The position numbers were made by a program, and so were the translations under genes. From the NCBI GenBank assembly GCA_036023115.1, contig JAYKKT010000061.1, positions 18,699,501 to 18,763,500 on the forward strand: a stretch of DNA of 64,000 bases, written 5' to 3'. This document shows positions 23,311 through 33,269 of the stretch, one piece after another. The DNA comes from Brasenia schreberi (taxonomy: Eukaryota > Streptophyta > Magnoliopsida > Nymphaeales > Cabombaceae). The first letter of the stretch is position 1. Every line of letters begins with the position of its first letter. The notes under the pieces were generated by a model. It ran no database searches. It was not told the DNA's origin and saw nothing but the letters and a program-made list of their open reading frames with translations.

Positions 23311-24993
23311 CCGATTGCTGCGCCCGACGCCTTCCTGCCGACTTGACCACCTTCCTGCCGACCTAACCTGCACCCTGGCCGTGACCTGTACCCTAGGACA
23401 GACCCTAGGACAGACCTTACACAGCCCCCGTCTTGGCCGAACCTTAGTTCCCCTAAGACCCTAATCGTGCCCCATAGAACCTCCCTCAAAGCCCCCTAGG
23501 ATAACCCCCTCTTGGCTGCCCAAGGTGAACCGTGAGCCCACGTGCAAGCAAGTTGAACATGGACCAGCTATTTGTAAGTGTCTAAACTTGGTCTATTACA
23601 TTAACTTGCTTTACATTCAATTAAATTTTGATACGGGGTTGTAGTAAAGGAGCTTCGTCTCCCCCGATTGTAATAACGTGGTTTGACACACCCACACACA
23701 CACGCACTTGAGCCTTTTGCTCTTAGTCGTACACTTCTTGCACACACACGGGCCTAACAAGCCCTTAATATATAGTTATATTTATATATTTTAAGTCAAG
23801 GGGGTTTTTAATTAAGTCGTGTGTGTTGTCGTTCCATTTTCCACACGCACACACATTGAGCCTTCGCTCTTACTCCCAAGACCTTAGTAAAGGCCTTATT
23901 GCAGTTATATTTGGGTTTCATTTATGTCGTGTGCGTAGTACTTCAATTCTACACTCACACACATTGAGCTTTCGCTCTTACTCCCAAGACCTTAGTCAAG
24001 GCATACTGCAATTTATATTTGGGTTTCATTTCATGTCGTGTGTGTAAGTCTTTCAATTCAAGCACGCACACACATTGAGCCTTCGCTCTTATTTACAAGA
24101 CCCAAGTAAGGGCCCCTACATATACTCTATATAAAGTATTTCTTTCGGCTACGTCTTTAAGATTCGGGTTTTAAGGTTCAAGTCGTGTGCGTTGTCTTTC
24201 AATATATACACGACACACACTTACACAATTGAGCCTTTCCGCTCTTAAGATATAGCCATATTTCCCCTTCGCTATTTACTTTACATGTCATTTCCCTTCG
24301 GCTATTTACTTTACAAGTCATTTCCCTTCGGCAATTTCCCTTCGGCATTGTCTTTTAATTTCGGGTTTTCCCTTTGGAGTAGCGTGAGTTTGCATTGCAT
24401 CTACGCCATACCACGAGGTAGGACGCATATTGCATCGAAGCAAGCCCCGTACTCCCGCTCAAATTCGCCCCATGTAGTGGAGTGTTCATAACACACACCT
24501 AGGTGGCCCATAAAGGGATAAAAAGAAAGACTTAGGCACGTGCAAATCCACGTGATCTAAAATCTGAAAATCGTACAAACCCGAATCAAATCGTGCAAGA
24601 CTTAGGCTATTTCGATGCACGCCCATCGTGCCTAAGTAGATTAAAACGTGCAAGACTTAGGGTCGTCCAACCCTTACAAAGTCAAAATCGCCCAAATGCA
24701 TGGTTTTCAAAAGGTTTTAAAACACTTCTTCATTCAAAATATATTTTGAGTTAAACTTGTTTCAAAACGAAGTCTCTAAGCGTACAGACTGACCCTTGCG
24801 CATCGGTGCAAGAAGGTCTGCGACGTAAAAATCCCGCTTGCCTACAATCGCCTTTCAAAAGTCAGATTGTTTTCAAAACATACTTTGCTAGTTAAAGTAA
24901 ACTAGCTGGCACGCCCATAAAGCGAAGTAGATTGCGAAAAGGTTCACTTCAGGCCTAAGAACCCGCAAGTGAAAATTTTTGGTGTCTACAATT

Positions 24994-25011
24994 TGGCACG
25001 CCCGGTGGGAC
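24994..25011 (+). other. Tat-4 primer binding site
   Basis: TGGCACGCCCGGTGGGAC begins three bases after the LTR. TGG pairs with the CCA end of a tRNA. The identical 18 bases occur in Tat-2 (51063-51080, minus). I cannot name the tRNA without a search. Confidence 0.8.
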
Positions 25012-25105
25012 CCGGGACTTAAGCAGACTTCAAACAAACGAGTTATACTCAAATTTTCGAAAAAAAGAGTGTTTTTCAAAAATCGTGCATACTTAGGAAA
25101 ATTGC

Positions 25106-26506
25106 ATGAAAATGGATAGAAAGCTACAAAAATCTTCGTTGAGTAAACTAAAAGAGGTTTTCAAATCAGATAAAGCCCAAAGAGAGCTCGATGAGATTGA
25201 AAAAATATTTCAAAAGATGGATGCTTTAAGCAAGGAGCTTAAAGCCCATCGAACACATAGCAGCTCTTCGAGGGCACATACAGATCGTGAATTGAAAACC
25301 GATCTCAAACTCAACGAAGGATTGGAGATTAGAGACAAATCCCGGCAAAGGGATAAGTCGTCCACTCCTACAACTTCAAGCTTTTCAAAATCCATAGAAA
25401 AACCAAAAAAAGATTTTTCTATTTCAAAAAACCAAAAAAATCTTGAAAATTTGGAAAAAGACCAAAAAATTGAAAAACAAAATTTTGGAATTTCAAAAAC
25501 TTCAAGTCCTAAGTCTAGGCACACACATACAGTGGGACATGAAGTCCACACCCTACAAAGGAACGAGAGTGAAAAACAGGAAGGTTTCGAAAGGAAACGC
25601 CTCGTTAAACCCCGGGGGCTCAAAACAGAGTTACCCGGGAAATCGGCTTGCTCTCACCCTGAAAAGGTAGACAAGCCACAAAGAGGTATGCTTGAAACCC
25701 ATCCTTCTCAAGACTCTCTTCTTCATGTAGGGTCATCAGATGCATTGGATAACCCCTTTGCACACACAAACCCACAAACTGTGCCAAAACTTGAGGATTT
25801 TCAAGGTGCACCAACGGTCGCGCACCATTCAAAGGAATTTCAAAAACAAAAAGAAGTTCCGAAAATGGTAGACATGGAGACCCCTAATGCATGCATCGAC
25901 ATCTTAGGAGCTCATAACCCTACCATAGAAAAACCCACTTCTTCGAGCCTAGTCTTGTGCCCTGGAGCCAAGGCTATGGCTTTGAAACAAAAAAATCAAT
26001 CCCTAGGGGCACCACGAGTTGAACCTAGGGACCAAGTCAAAGACTTCAAGGGACCTTACATGGCTCCCCTTGAAGTAAATCTTTCCCAAAATAGGGTATG
26101 GAACCATAAGTTTTCCATAACCCTGCTATGTCCAAAACTCCTCAAGGAACCAAGCTTGGCTTTCCTTGAGGGCAAAGTCTCCCAAACCAGGTTTGTATGG
26201 AAGCCCAAGTCTTCCATCACCCCGGAATCCAAACTCCCGATATCCAAAAGGGTATATATCCCCAACATGGACGATTCCATGTTCCAAGACCATGATTTAT
26301 ACCAAAACTTTTCGAAAAACAAAAAGTCTTGGAACATGATTCTGAATATGGGATATAAACCCTACGCGGGCCTGGGAACCCGAAACCAAGGTAGGCTTGA
26401 GCCTGTCCTACCTAAAACCAATAGGGAACGATATGGACTGGGCTACAGCCCACCCATACCACCAGAGCCGCCACCTAAGACCATCTGGGTCAAGGGTGCC
26501 TTGTAG
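25106..26506 (+). CDS. Tat-4 single ORF: gag-like head joined to G-patch-like tail (466 aa)
   Basis: The only intact long ORF of Tat-4, starting 94 bases after the primer site. An in-frame ATG two codons later is an alternative start. The N-terminal third is charged, Lys/Glu-rich and probably coiled-coil, like the gag N-terminus of Tat-2 and Tat-3 (SSSHSRR and EIEDLRREFEAKIDALSQ there; DEIEKIFQKMDALSKEL here). The middle is Ser/Lys/Pro-rich with no recognisable domain. The last 85 residues match the tail after the protease in the other elements: NMDDSMFQDHDLYQNF, KKSWNMILNMGYKPYAGLG, RYGLGYSPPIPPEPPP, TIWVKGAL. Gag capsid, zinc knuckle and the protease site are absent. It may be a structural or RNA-binding helper, or simply a remnant; its being open over 1.4 kb favours the first. 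Confidence 0.75.
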   Translation: MKMDRKLQKSSLSKLKEVFKSDKAQRELDEIEKIFQKMDALSKELKAHRTHSSSSRAHTDRELKTDLKLNEGLEIRDKSRQRDKSSTPTTSSFSKSIEKPKKDFSISKNQKNLENLEKDQKIEKQNFGISKTSSPKSRHTHTVGHEVHTLQRNESEKQEGFERKRLVKPRGLKTELPGKSACSHPEKVDKPQRGMLETHPSQDSLLHVGSSDALDNPFAHTNPQTVPKLEDFQGAPTVAHHSKEFQKQKEVPKMVDMETPNACIDILGAHNPTIEKPTSSSLVLCPGAKAMALKQKNQSLGAPRVEPRDQVKDFKGPYMAPLEVNLSQNRVWNHKFSITLLCPKLLKEPSLAFLEGKVSQTRFVWKPKSSITPESKLPISKRVYIPNMDDSMFQDHDLYQNFSKNKKSWNMILNMGYKPYAGLGTRNQGRLEPVLPKTNRERYGLGYSPPIPPEPPPKTIWVKGAL

Positions 26507-28097
26507 AACCTCTAAAACCGAAACCCATGTCTTAGACCTATCTGATTAGAGTCTGATTCATGAATGTTTTCTTTGAAGGTTCAATGGAAGATCCCTACTT
26601 TTGAAAAAGACAAAAAAAGTTGAAAACTCTCAAAATCTCAAAAACATTTGGAAAAACGAAAATTACAAAAAGAAATTTATTTCCAAAAGCCTTTGGCCAT
26701 GTACAAAGCCCATTTTCGAAAAATTGTAAAAATGCTTTCGAAAATTGTATATACTCCCTGAAACCAAGTGTGCAAAAAGCTGGTCCTATCTACCCTTTTG
26801 CCTAGAGCTTTTTCAAAAATGAAAAGCTCGAGAATCACCAAAGCAAGGAGGAATAAACACCTCCAAGCTTCCTGAACTTCGCAAAAATCCTTAACTTATG
26901 GAAAATTGGGGATTTTTAGAAATAAGTTAACCCATAGTGTGTGCATAAGCATCATACATTACACTTTGAAATCATTCATATGCATCGAGTCTAGACATCA
27001 TTCTAGAAATCGAATTCAGGGTATTGCAAAATCAAAGGGGCAATAAGAGTCGACCCCCTAAGTATCGAGCCTTCATAGGCATGTCTCCATACAAATCAAA
27101 ACCAACACCTTTGAGGCAAATTTTAAAAAGGAAATGAGAATCTCGAAAAAGGGTTAGCATTTCACAAAAACCTTTCATGGCTTTGAAAAGAAAGATTTTC
27201 TTCAACTTTTGGTTTATATGAAAACCTTGATTGTAAAGAACATGAATCTCACGATGAAATATGGAGACCATGTCAAAACTAAAACCTGATGGCCATGACG
27301 ATCACTTAGGGCTGGTTATGTTTCCCATCTTTGAGCAAAAAGTATCATAATCATGTTAGAAAAACCATGGAAGTGCATGGACATGAACATACCATTGTCC
27401 ATCCAAAATCCCTTTGAAAAGCCATGGCCCTTCACCATATGGCCATGCAAAATTCCCATCAAGCTAGGGGCATTTTTAAACACAGCCCCTAGACACTTTC
27501 CATGGATAAGCGAATGCATCTCCTTCATGATTTGTGAGATACATTTCATGTGTTCATCGTTGCATAAAAACATGTATTTCCATTTTAAATCACATGGAGT
27601 GCATAGCATGCATCATATCACCCCGAAGAAAGCCCAAAAAGGGTGGCAAACTCGAGTAGAAATATCCCCATGTCTTCAAAAGGGCAACAAAAATTAGAAA
27701 TTTGTTGATATTGTGGGTAGAAATTAGCAAAACCCCGAAAATGCCCGAATATTCAAAAGGGTTTATGCTGAATTCTTTTTCAAAAAGATTTTGAAAAATC
27801 GAACTCCTTTGAAACTTCTTGAAAGAAGGATCGAAGTAGATTGTATAACCCCGAATGGAGGAATCTATATTTTTTGAAAAGTAGAGTCTTCCAAAAATGA
27901 ATTGGCTATATTTCAAAGAACCCTGGCTTACAAGATTAAGCCTTGTTCAAAATATCAAAATATTTTCGAATAGCAGATGCTATTAAGAAATAGGACGATC
28001 TCGTTTGAATCGAGTAACCAAAGGGATAAGCCCTCCCCCATCCTACTTTCTCTTCGAAAAGGAAAATTGGCTGTTTTCAAAAGAAAAACAAAAAAAC
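26507..28097 (+). pseudogene. Tat-4 degenerate pol remnants
   Basis: No readable frame, but collinear scraps of pol remain. A pol start with ATGGAAGATCCC is at about 26585. A stretch like the SELPEFHKIL linker lies at about 26860-26885. An RT-tail-like run (GTCGACCCCCTAAGTATCGAG) occurs at about 27050, and integrase zinc-finger-like sequence (CATAATCATGTTAGAAA...) at about 27345-27470. The remnants are short and much diverged, so RT and both RNase H domains are largely deleted. Similarity was judged by eye against Tat-1 and Tat-5. Confidence 0.6.
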
Positions 28098-28262
28098 GAG
28101 AATGCAAAAACTCCTCCGAAAGTGGTCTTCCCTTCATAAACAGGGAATACAAAAACTCCTCCGAAAGAGGTCTTCTCGAAAAAGGAGATATAAAAACACT
28201 CCTCCCAAAGAGGTCTTCCCTTCATAAACAGGGAATACAAAAACTCCTCCAAAGAGCTGCTC
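28098..28262 (+). repeat. Minisatellite in the Tat-4 3' region
   Basis: About four direct copies of a unit of roughly 45-50 bp containing CAAAAACTCCTCCGAAAG, AGGTCTTCCCTTCATAAAC and AGGGAATA. The third copy is variant (GATATAAAAACACTCCTCCC). Not seen in the other 3' UTRs here. Confidence 0.8.
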
Positions 28263-28997
28263 TCCTTTAAAGAAAAGAGGGATTAATGAAAAAATACTCC
28301 CAAAAGGAGACCCTCTATGAAAAAGAAACAAAAAGCCAAAGCTCCAAAGAGCGATTTTCCGATTCTTTGCCTAAAACCACGGGACGCTTCAGAAGGGACC
28401 GTGGTATCTCTTTCCCATATCCCTACGGCTTATCCCCGAGGAAAAAGATTCAAATTTGCGAAAATCCTAAAGTACGAATAAAATCGGCTTATTTGGATTT
28501 CATTTTGTTTGAGAACTCGACTCTGTTTTGTAGGAAATGGAACTTTGAAATGTTTTCCAAGTTTTCCTACCCAAAAACCTCTACTGAGTAGCAGGTATTG
28601 AAACCCGAATGAAGGGAAGTATGAAAAATGGAAGTCCTTTTCGATACAAGTTAAAAGGAGTTCCTTTTCAAAAAGAAATTTTCGAAAAACCCACGAATGT
28701 CAAAAAGACATGGGTAAAAACCTGCTCGGAGCAACCAGCCTCAAAAGGCTCTCTTCGGGCTCAAAAACCAAAAATAAAATTTTTCTCATGCATGCATTCA
28801 AAGAGTCATTCGTGCATGATCATACATATAGGGAAATAGCTAGGAAAAGCCCCTTTTGCTGAAAATCCCCACTTGTGGAAAAAGAAAACAGGGTTTTTGC
28901 GAAATAAATGGTGTACTCTCGAGAAAATTTGAGAGAACGGGGTGTTTCTTCTTTGCCATTATCCAAATACATTTGGATAATGCCAAAGAGGGGCATC
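28263..28997 (+). other. Tat-4 3' UTR, hairpins and polypurine tract
   Basis: Aligned with the 3' UTRs of the autonomous-type elements even though the coding region is gone. It holds a GCTC-CAAA-GAGC hairpin (28341-28352) and a 28-nt hairpin closed by CCACGG/CCGTGG (28377-28404). An inverted repeat of two 18-base arms matching at 17 positions spans 28951-28988. The polypurine tract AAAGAGGGGCA is at 28985-28995. Retention fits a cis-acting role. Confidence 0.8.
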
Positions 28998-31871
28998 TGT
29001 AAACACCCCAAATCTTCTATTTTTCAAAAACTCTCGAAACACCAAAAAGCTCATTTGAGCCAAAACGACGACCTGTTTTGAAATGTGAAGACAGGTACAG
29101 AAGGCAAAAGAAGACCCTAGGCCCGAAGAGGATTCAAGCCCAGAGCTTCAGAAGCCACTCCCTGATAAAAAAACAAAAGAAAGCAGAGCCCATTTGATGA
29201 AAAGCTCAACGGAGTCCAGAACGGCAAAACGGAGTCCGAACGACAAAGTTGGGGAAAACCCAGCACCAGACGGAGCGCTGATGAAGCCAGTGCCCGCACA
29301 GATCGTTCGCCTCAAGAAGCCAAGAAGGACTGTCCGAAGAAATTTTGATTTTGATCTGGACCATATATATCCAGATCCAAATCCATGTAATGAATAGTGT
29401 TTGGATTTGGGCCAATCCAAATAGTGTTTGGGTCGATCCAAATAGTGTTTGGATTTGGATTGGATCCAAATAGTGTTTGGATTGGATCAGATCTGGATCA
29501 AAATATCCAGATCCGTATCCATAAAAATATTGGGTTTGGATCGGATACAGATCTCAAAATATCCGAGATCCAATATCCAGATCCAAATAGTGTTTGGATT
29601 TGGGTATGGATCCAAACCCCAAACCCAAACCCAAATCCAAGACCCACCTCAAATCTCTATAAATAGAGGTGAGGGGGTCCATGTAAAGGGTTCAAGCAAA
29701 TATTTGGGAGGAGAGAGAGGGAGTGATAGACCTAGCCATGTGGGCTCATTGGGTGAGGTGGGTTCAAGCCATGTGGGCTAAGTGGGTCTAGACCAAGGGG
29801 CTGCAACCAAGGTGGGCTGGACCAAGTGGCTGCAACCGTGGAGACGTGGGCTCAAGCCAAGAAGGACCGGCTCCAAGAGGTAAACCTAACCCCAACCTAG
29901 CCTAGGTTCGAACCTACCTAACCCCAACTGAACCTAACCCTAACTAAACCTAGCCCTAACCCAACCTAGGTTCGACCAAACCTAACCCTAGACTTGAACC
30001 AACCTAAACCTAACCGGACCGCGCCTGCCGTGCGCACCCTGACGCTGTCCGCGCGCCCTGACGCTATCCCGCGCCCTGACGCCATCCCGCGCCCTGACGC
30101 CATCCCGCGCCCTGACGCCATCCCGCGCCCCGCCATCCCGCGCCCAGCGCCAGACGCCCGCCAGCGCCCAGCGCCCAGCACCAGGCGCCCGATTGCTGCG
30201 CCCGACGCCTTCCTGCCGACTTGACCACCTTCCTGCCGACCTAACCTGCACCCTGGCCGTGACCTGTACCCTAGGACAGACCCTAGGACAGACCTTACAC
30301 AGCCCCCGTCTTGGCCGAACCTTAGTTCCCCTAAGACCCTAATCGTGCCCCATAGAACCTCCCTCAAAGCCCCCTAGGATAACCCCCTCTTGGCTGCCCA
30401 AGGTGAACCGTGAGCCCACGTGCAAGCAAGTTGAACATGGACCAGCTATTTGTAAGTGTCTAAACTTGGTCTATTACATTAACTTGCTTTACATTCAATT
30501 AAATTTTGATACGGGGTTGTAGTAAAGGAGCTTCGTCTCCCCCCGATTGTAATAACGTGGTTTGACACACCCACACACACACGCACTTGAGCCTTTTTGC
30601 TCTTAGTCGTACACTTCTTGCACACACACGGGCCTAACAAGCCCTTAATATATAGTTATATTTATATATTTTAAGTCAAGGGGGTTTTTAATTAAGTCGT
30701 GTGTGTTGTCGTTCCATTTTCCACACGCACACACATTGAGCCTTCGCTCTTACTCCCAAGACCTTAGTAAAGGCCTTATTGCAGTTATATTTGGGTTTCA
30801 TTTATGTCGTGTGTGTAGTACTTCAATTCTACACTCACACACATTGAGCTTTCGCTCTTACTCCCAAGACCTTAGTCAAGGCATACTGCAATTTATATTT
30901 GGGTTTCATTTCATGTCGTGTGTGTAAGTCTTTCAATTCAAGCACGCACACACATTGAGCCTTCGCTCTTATTTACAAGACCCAAGTAAGGGCCCCTACA
31001 TATACTCTATATAAAGTATTTCTTTCGGCTACGTCTTTAAGATTCGGGTTTTAAGGTTCAAGTCGTGTGCGTTGTCTTTCAATATATACACGACACACAC
31101 TTACACAATTGAGCCTTTCCGCTCTTAAGATATAGCCATATTTCCCCTTTCGCTATTTACTTTACATGTCATTTCCCTTCGGCTATTTACTTTACAAGTC
31201 ATTTCCCTTCGGCAATTTCCCTTCGGCATTGTCTTTTAATTTCGGGTTTTCCCTTTGGAGTAGCGTGAGTTTGCATTGCATCTACGCCATACCACGAGGT
31301 AGGACGCATATTGCATCGAAGCAAGCCCCGTACTCCCGCTCAAATTCGCCCCATGTAGTGGAGTGTTCATAACACACACCTAGGTGGCCCATAAAGGGAT
31401 AAAAAGAAAGACTTAGGCACGTGCAAATCCACGTGATCTAAAATCTGAAAATCGTACAAACCCGAATCAAATCGTGCAAGACTTAGGCTATTTCGATGCA
31501 CGCCCATCGTGCCTAAGTAGATTAAAACGTGCAAGACTTAGGGTCGTCCAACCCTTACAAAGTCAAAATCGCCCAAATGCATGGTTTTCAAAAGGTTTTA
31601 AAACACTTCTTCATTCAAAATATATTTTGAGTTAAACTTGTTTCAAAACGAAGTCTCTAAGCGTACAGACTGACCCTTGCGCATCGGTGCAAGAAGGTCT
31701 GCGACGTAAAAATCCCGCTTGCCTACAATCGCCTTTCAAAAGTCAGATTGTTTTCAAAACATACTTTGCTAGTTAAAGTAAACTAGCTGGCACGCCCATA
31801 AAGCGAAGTAGATTGCGAAAAGGTTCACTTCAGGCCTAAGAACCCGCAAGTGAAAATTTTCGGTGTCTGCA
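28998..31871 (+). repeat. Tat-4 3' LTR (2874 bp)
   Basis: Near-identical to 22103-24990. Differences I noted include the copy number of the GC-rich repeat (about 30035-30205), single-base length changes in C and T runs, and a few substitutions, one in the last bases (TGTCTGCA for TGTCTACA). TATA box at 29658-29665; U5 hairpins at 31666-31701 and 31768-31787; repeat block at about 30695-31000. Confidence 0.95.
29658..29665 (+). promoter_or_regulatory. TATA box, Tat-4 3' LTR
   Basis: TATAAATA, offset 6895 bases from the copy in the 5' LTR. It could drive transcripts into Tat-3 sequence, antisense to Tat-3 pol. Confidence 0.65.
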
Positions 31872-31876
31872 CTTAG

Positions 31877-32102
31877 CTCTCCTGGTCCTGTCTGGATTAG
31901 GCCAAGTTGCTTCGGGGTTCCAAAACATGTTTTAAAAAGGTTTTAAAAGCCATATTGTATGTTTTCGAAATATAGAGTTCAAAACATATGTACAGGGTTG
32001 TCTGGAAGACTCCTGGGTTTCCATACTCAAAATGGCCCTTTGGGGCTGCTTTTACAAAACCAAATGGATTTGAGAAATTCGTGGGATTTCGGGGTGTTTA
32101 CA
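31877..32102 (-). repeat. Tat-3 3' LTR, remaining 226 bp
   Basis: Continues the Tat-3 LTR after the second CTTAG of Tat-4 and ends GGTGTTTACA at 32102, the TGTAAACACC start on the minus strand. It matches the equivalent stretch of the 5' LTR at about 43079-43304. Confidence 0.93.
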
Positions 32103-33269
32103 GATGCCCCTCTTTGGCCTTGTCCAAATCGATTTGGATAAGGGCAAAGATGACAAACACCCCTTTCAATGTCTCCCTAGATCTATCCATGAAGAATATG
32201 GGATCGCCCCAATCTTTAGCAAAATCTCAATTTAAAACTCTGGTAGGAGGAGATATCACGCCAAAGGGTTGGACTATGGAATCTGGTCCTAAATGGGATC
32301 ATGTTTATGCAACTGCCATGCGTGGAATGCAGATGACATGGATGTGGTGCCAAGAGTGGCGACCTCCCAGAGACCAGATGTGGTCGAACTCTAAAAGACT
32401 TATAAGGCCTACTGCTCCAAGTGAGCAAGATCCTATGCTGTTCGATGTTTGGTTTTCAAAACTTTTTTACAAAACTATTTACAAAAGGGACAACTGTCTT
32501 GAGTCTTGATCCTAAGGATCTCGAGCTCTTCGTGCTTGCCCTTGTTTGAGTCTTAACACTCGCTTATCTAGCGGAGGTTTTGTAAGAAAACAAACTATAT
32601 TTCAAATTCCTACGCCTTACTTGAAACGTCGAATTCTCAAACAAGATGAAATTCAAGTAAGTAAATCCTATTTTTACTTTAGGATTCCTCGAAATGAACC
32701 ATGCTTTAGCTTGGGATAAGCCAGGGATGGGAAAGAGATACCACGGTCCCTTCTGAAGCGTCCCGTGGTTTAAGGCATAGAAGGCGGAAAACAGCTCTTT
32801 TTGAGCTTTTTGGCTTCTTTTTCCTTTTTTTCATAGAGGGTCTCCCTTTGGGAGTATTTTTTCTTTAATCCCTCTTTTTCATAAGAGAATCGATTTTTCT
32901 TTTGAATTCTGGTTTCTTTCTTTTGGAAAGATACTTTGAATGGGAAATTCCCTTTTGTTTGGGTCGTTGTTTTCCTTTTGGAAGTAGAAGAGAAAAGGGG
33001 AGGACTTATCCCAAGCCTACACTCGATCCATTCCAGATCAGCCTATTTAGAAATAGCACGTACTACTTGCAAGTATCTTGCTATATTGAACTAGGCCTTT
33101 CTTTGTAAGAAGAAGGATTTTGAAATGTAACCACGATTTTGAAGACTCCGCTCTTTCACAAGTGCGAATTCTCTCACTTAGGGTCACATGACTTTGCCTT
33201 TGCACCTTATTCTCATGTCTCAGGGCAGCTATCCCTAAAATTTTTGAAAATTGGAATTTAATCCAAACC
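32103..33269 (-). other. Tat-3 3' UTR with polypurine tract
   Basis: Polypurine tract at 32105-32115 (minus). An inverted repeat with arms 32112-32129 and 32132-32149 flanks it. Hairpins are at 32741-32768 and 32794-32806. The rest is collinear with the Tat-1 and Tat-2 3' UTRs. Open frames here are short and unrelated to any family I know. Confidence 0.82.

Larger units (their letters stand above)
22103..24990 (+). repeat. Tat-4 5' LTR (2888 bp)
   Basis: Runs from TGTAAACACCCC to GGTGTCTACA. A third LTR type: it shares ends, the downstream repeat block (about 23815-24120) and U5 hairpins (24785-24820, 24887-24906) with the other LTRs, but its U3 is different. A dense GGATTTGGATCC/AAATAGTGTTTGGAT array fills about 22455-22745, before the TATA box at 22763. 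A GC-rich, CpG-rich repeat built on CCCTGACGCC lies at about 23140-23310, and CTAACC words at about 22985-23110. Confidence 0.95.
22103..31871 (+). mobile_element. Tat-4: young non-autonomous Tat-type element (9769 bp)
   Basis: 5' LTR 22103-24990, primer site, one long ORF, degenerate internal sequence, polypurine tract, 3' LTR 28998-31871. CTTAG flanks both ends (22098-22102, 31872-31876), and the Tat-3 LTR reads through across the insertion. The LTRs differ by roughly a dozen small changes that I noticed, so the insertion is recent compared with its neighbours. The internal region (4007 bp) is half the length of Tat-3's. It lacks gag capsid, zinc knuckle, protease active site and a readable RT, yet keeps the cis signals. 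It most likely depends on proteins of an autonomous Tat relative. Confidence 0.95.

Noticed and set aside
23071..23489. Long Ala/Arg/Gly-rich frames over the GC-rich repeat in Tat-4
   Set aside because: Open on both strands only because the repeat lacks AT-rich stop codons; length varies with the unit number.
25106..26506. Tat-4 ORF as an extra Ogre-type ORF upstream of gag
   Set aside because: Its last 85 residues match the tail that follows the protease in the other elements, and no gag follows it. It is a shortened gag-pro, not an added gene.
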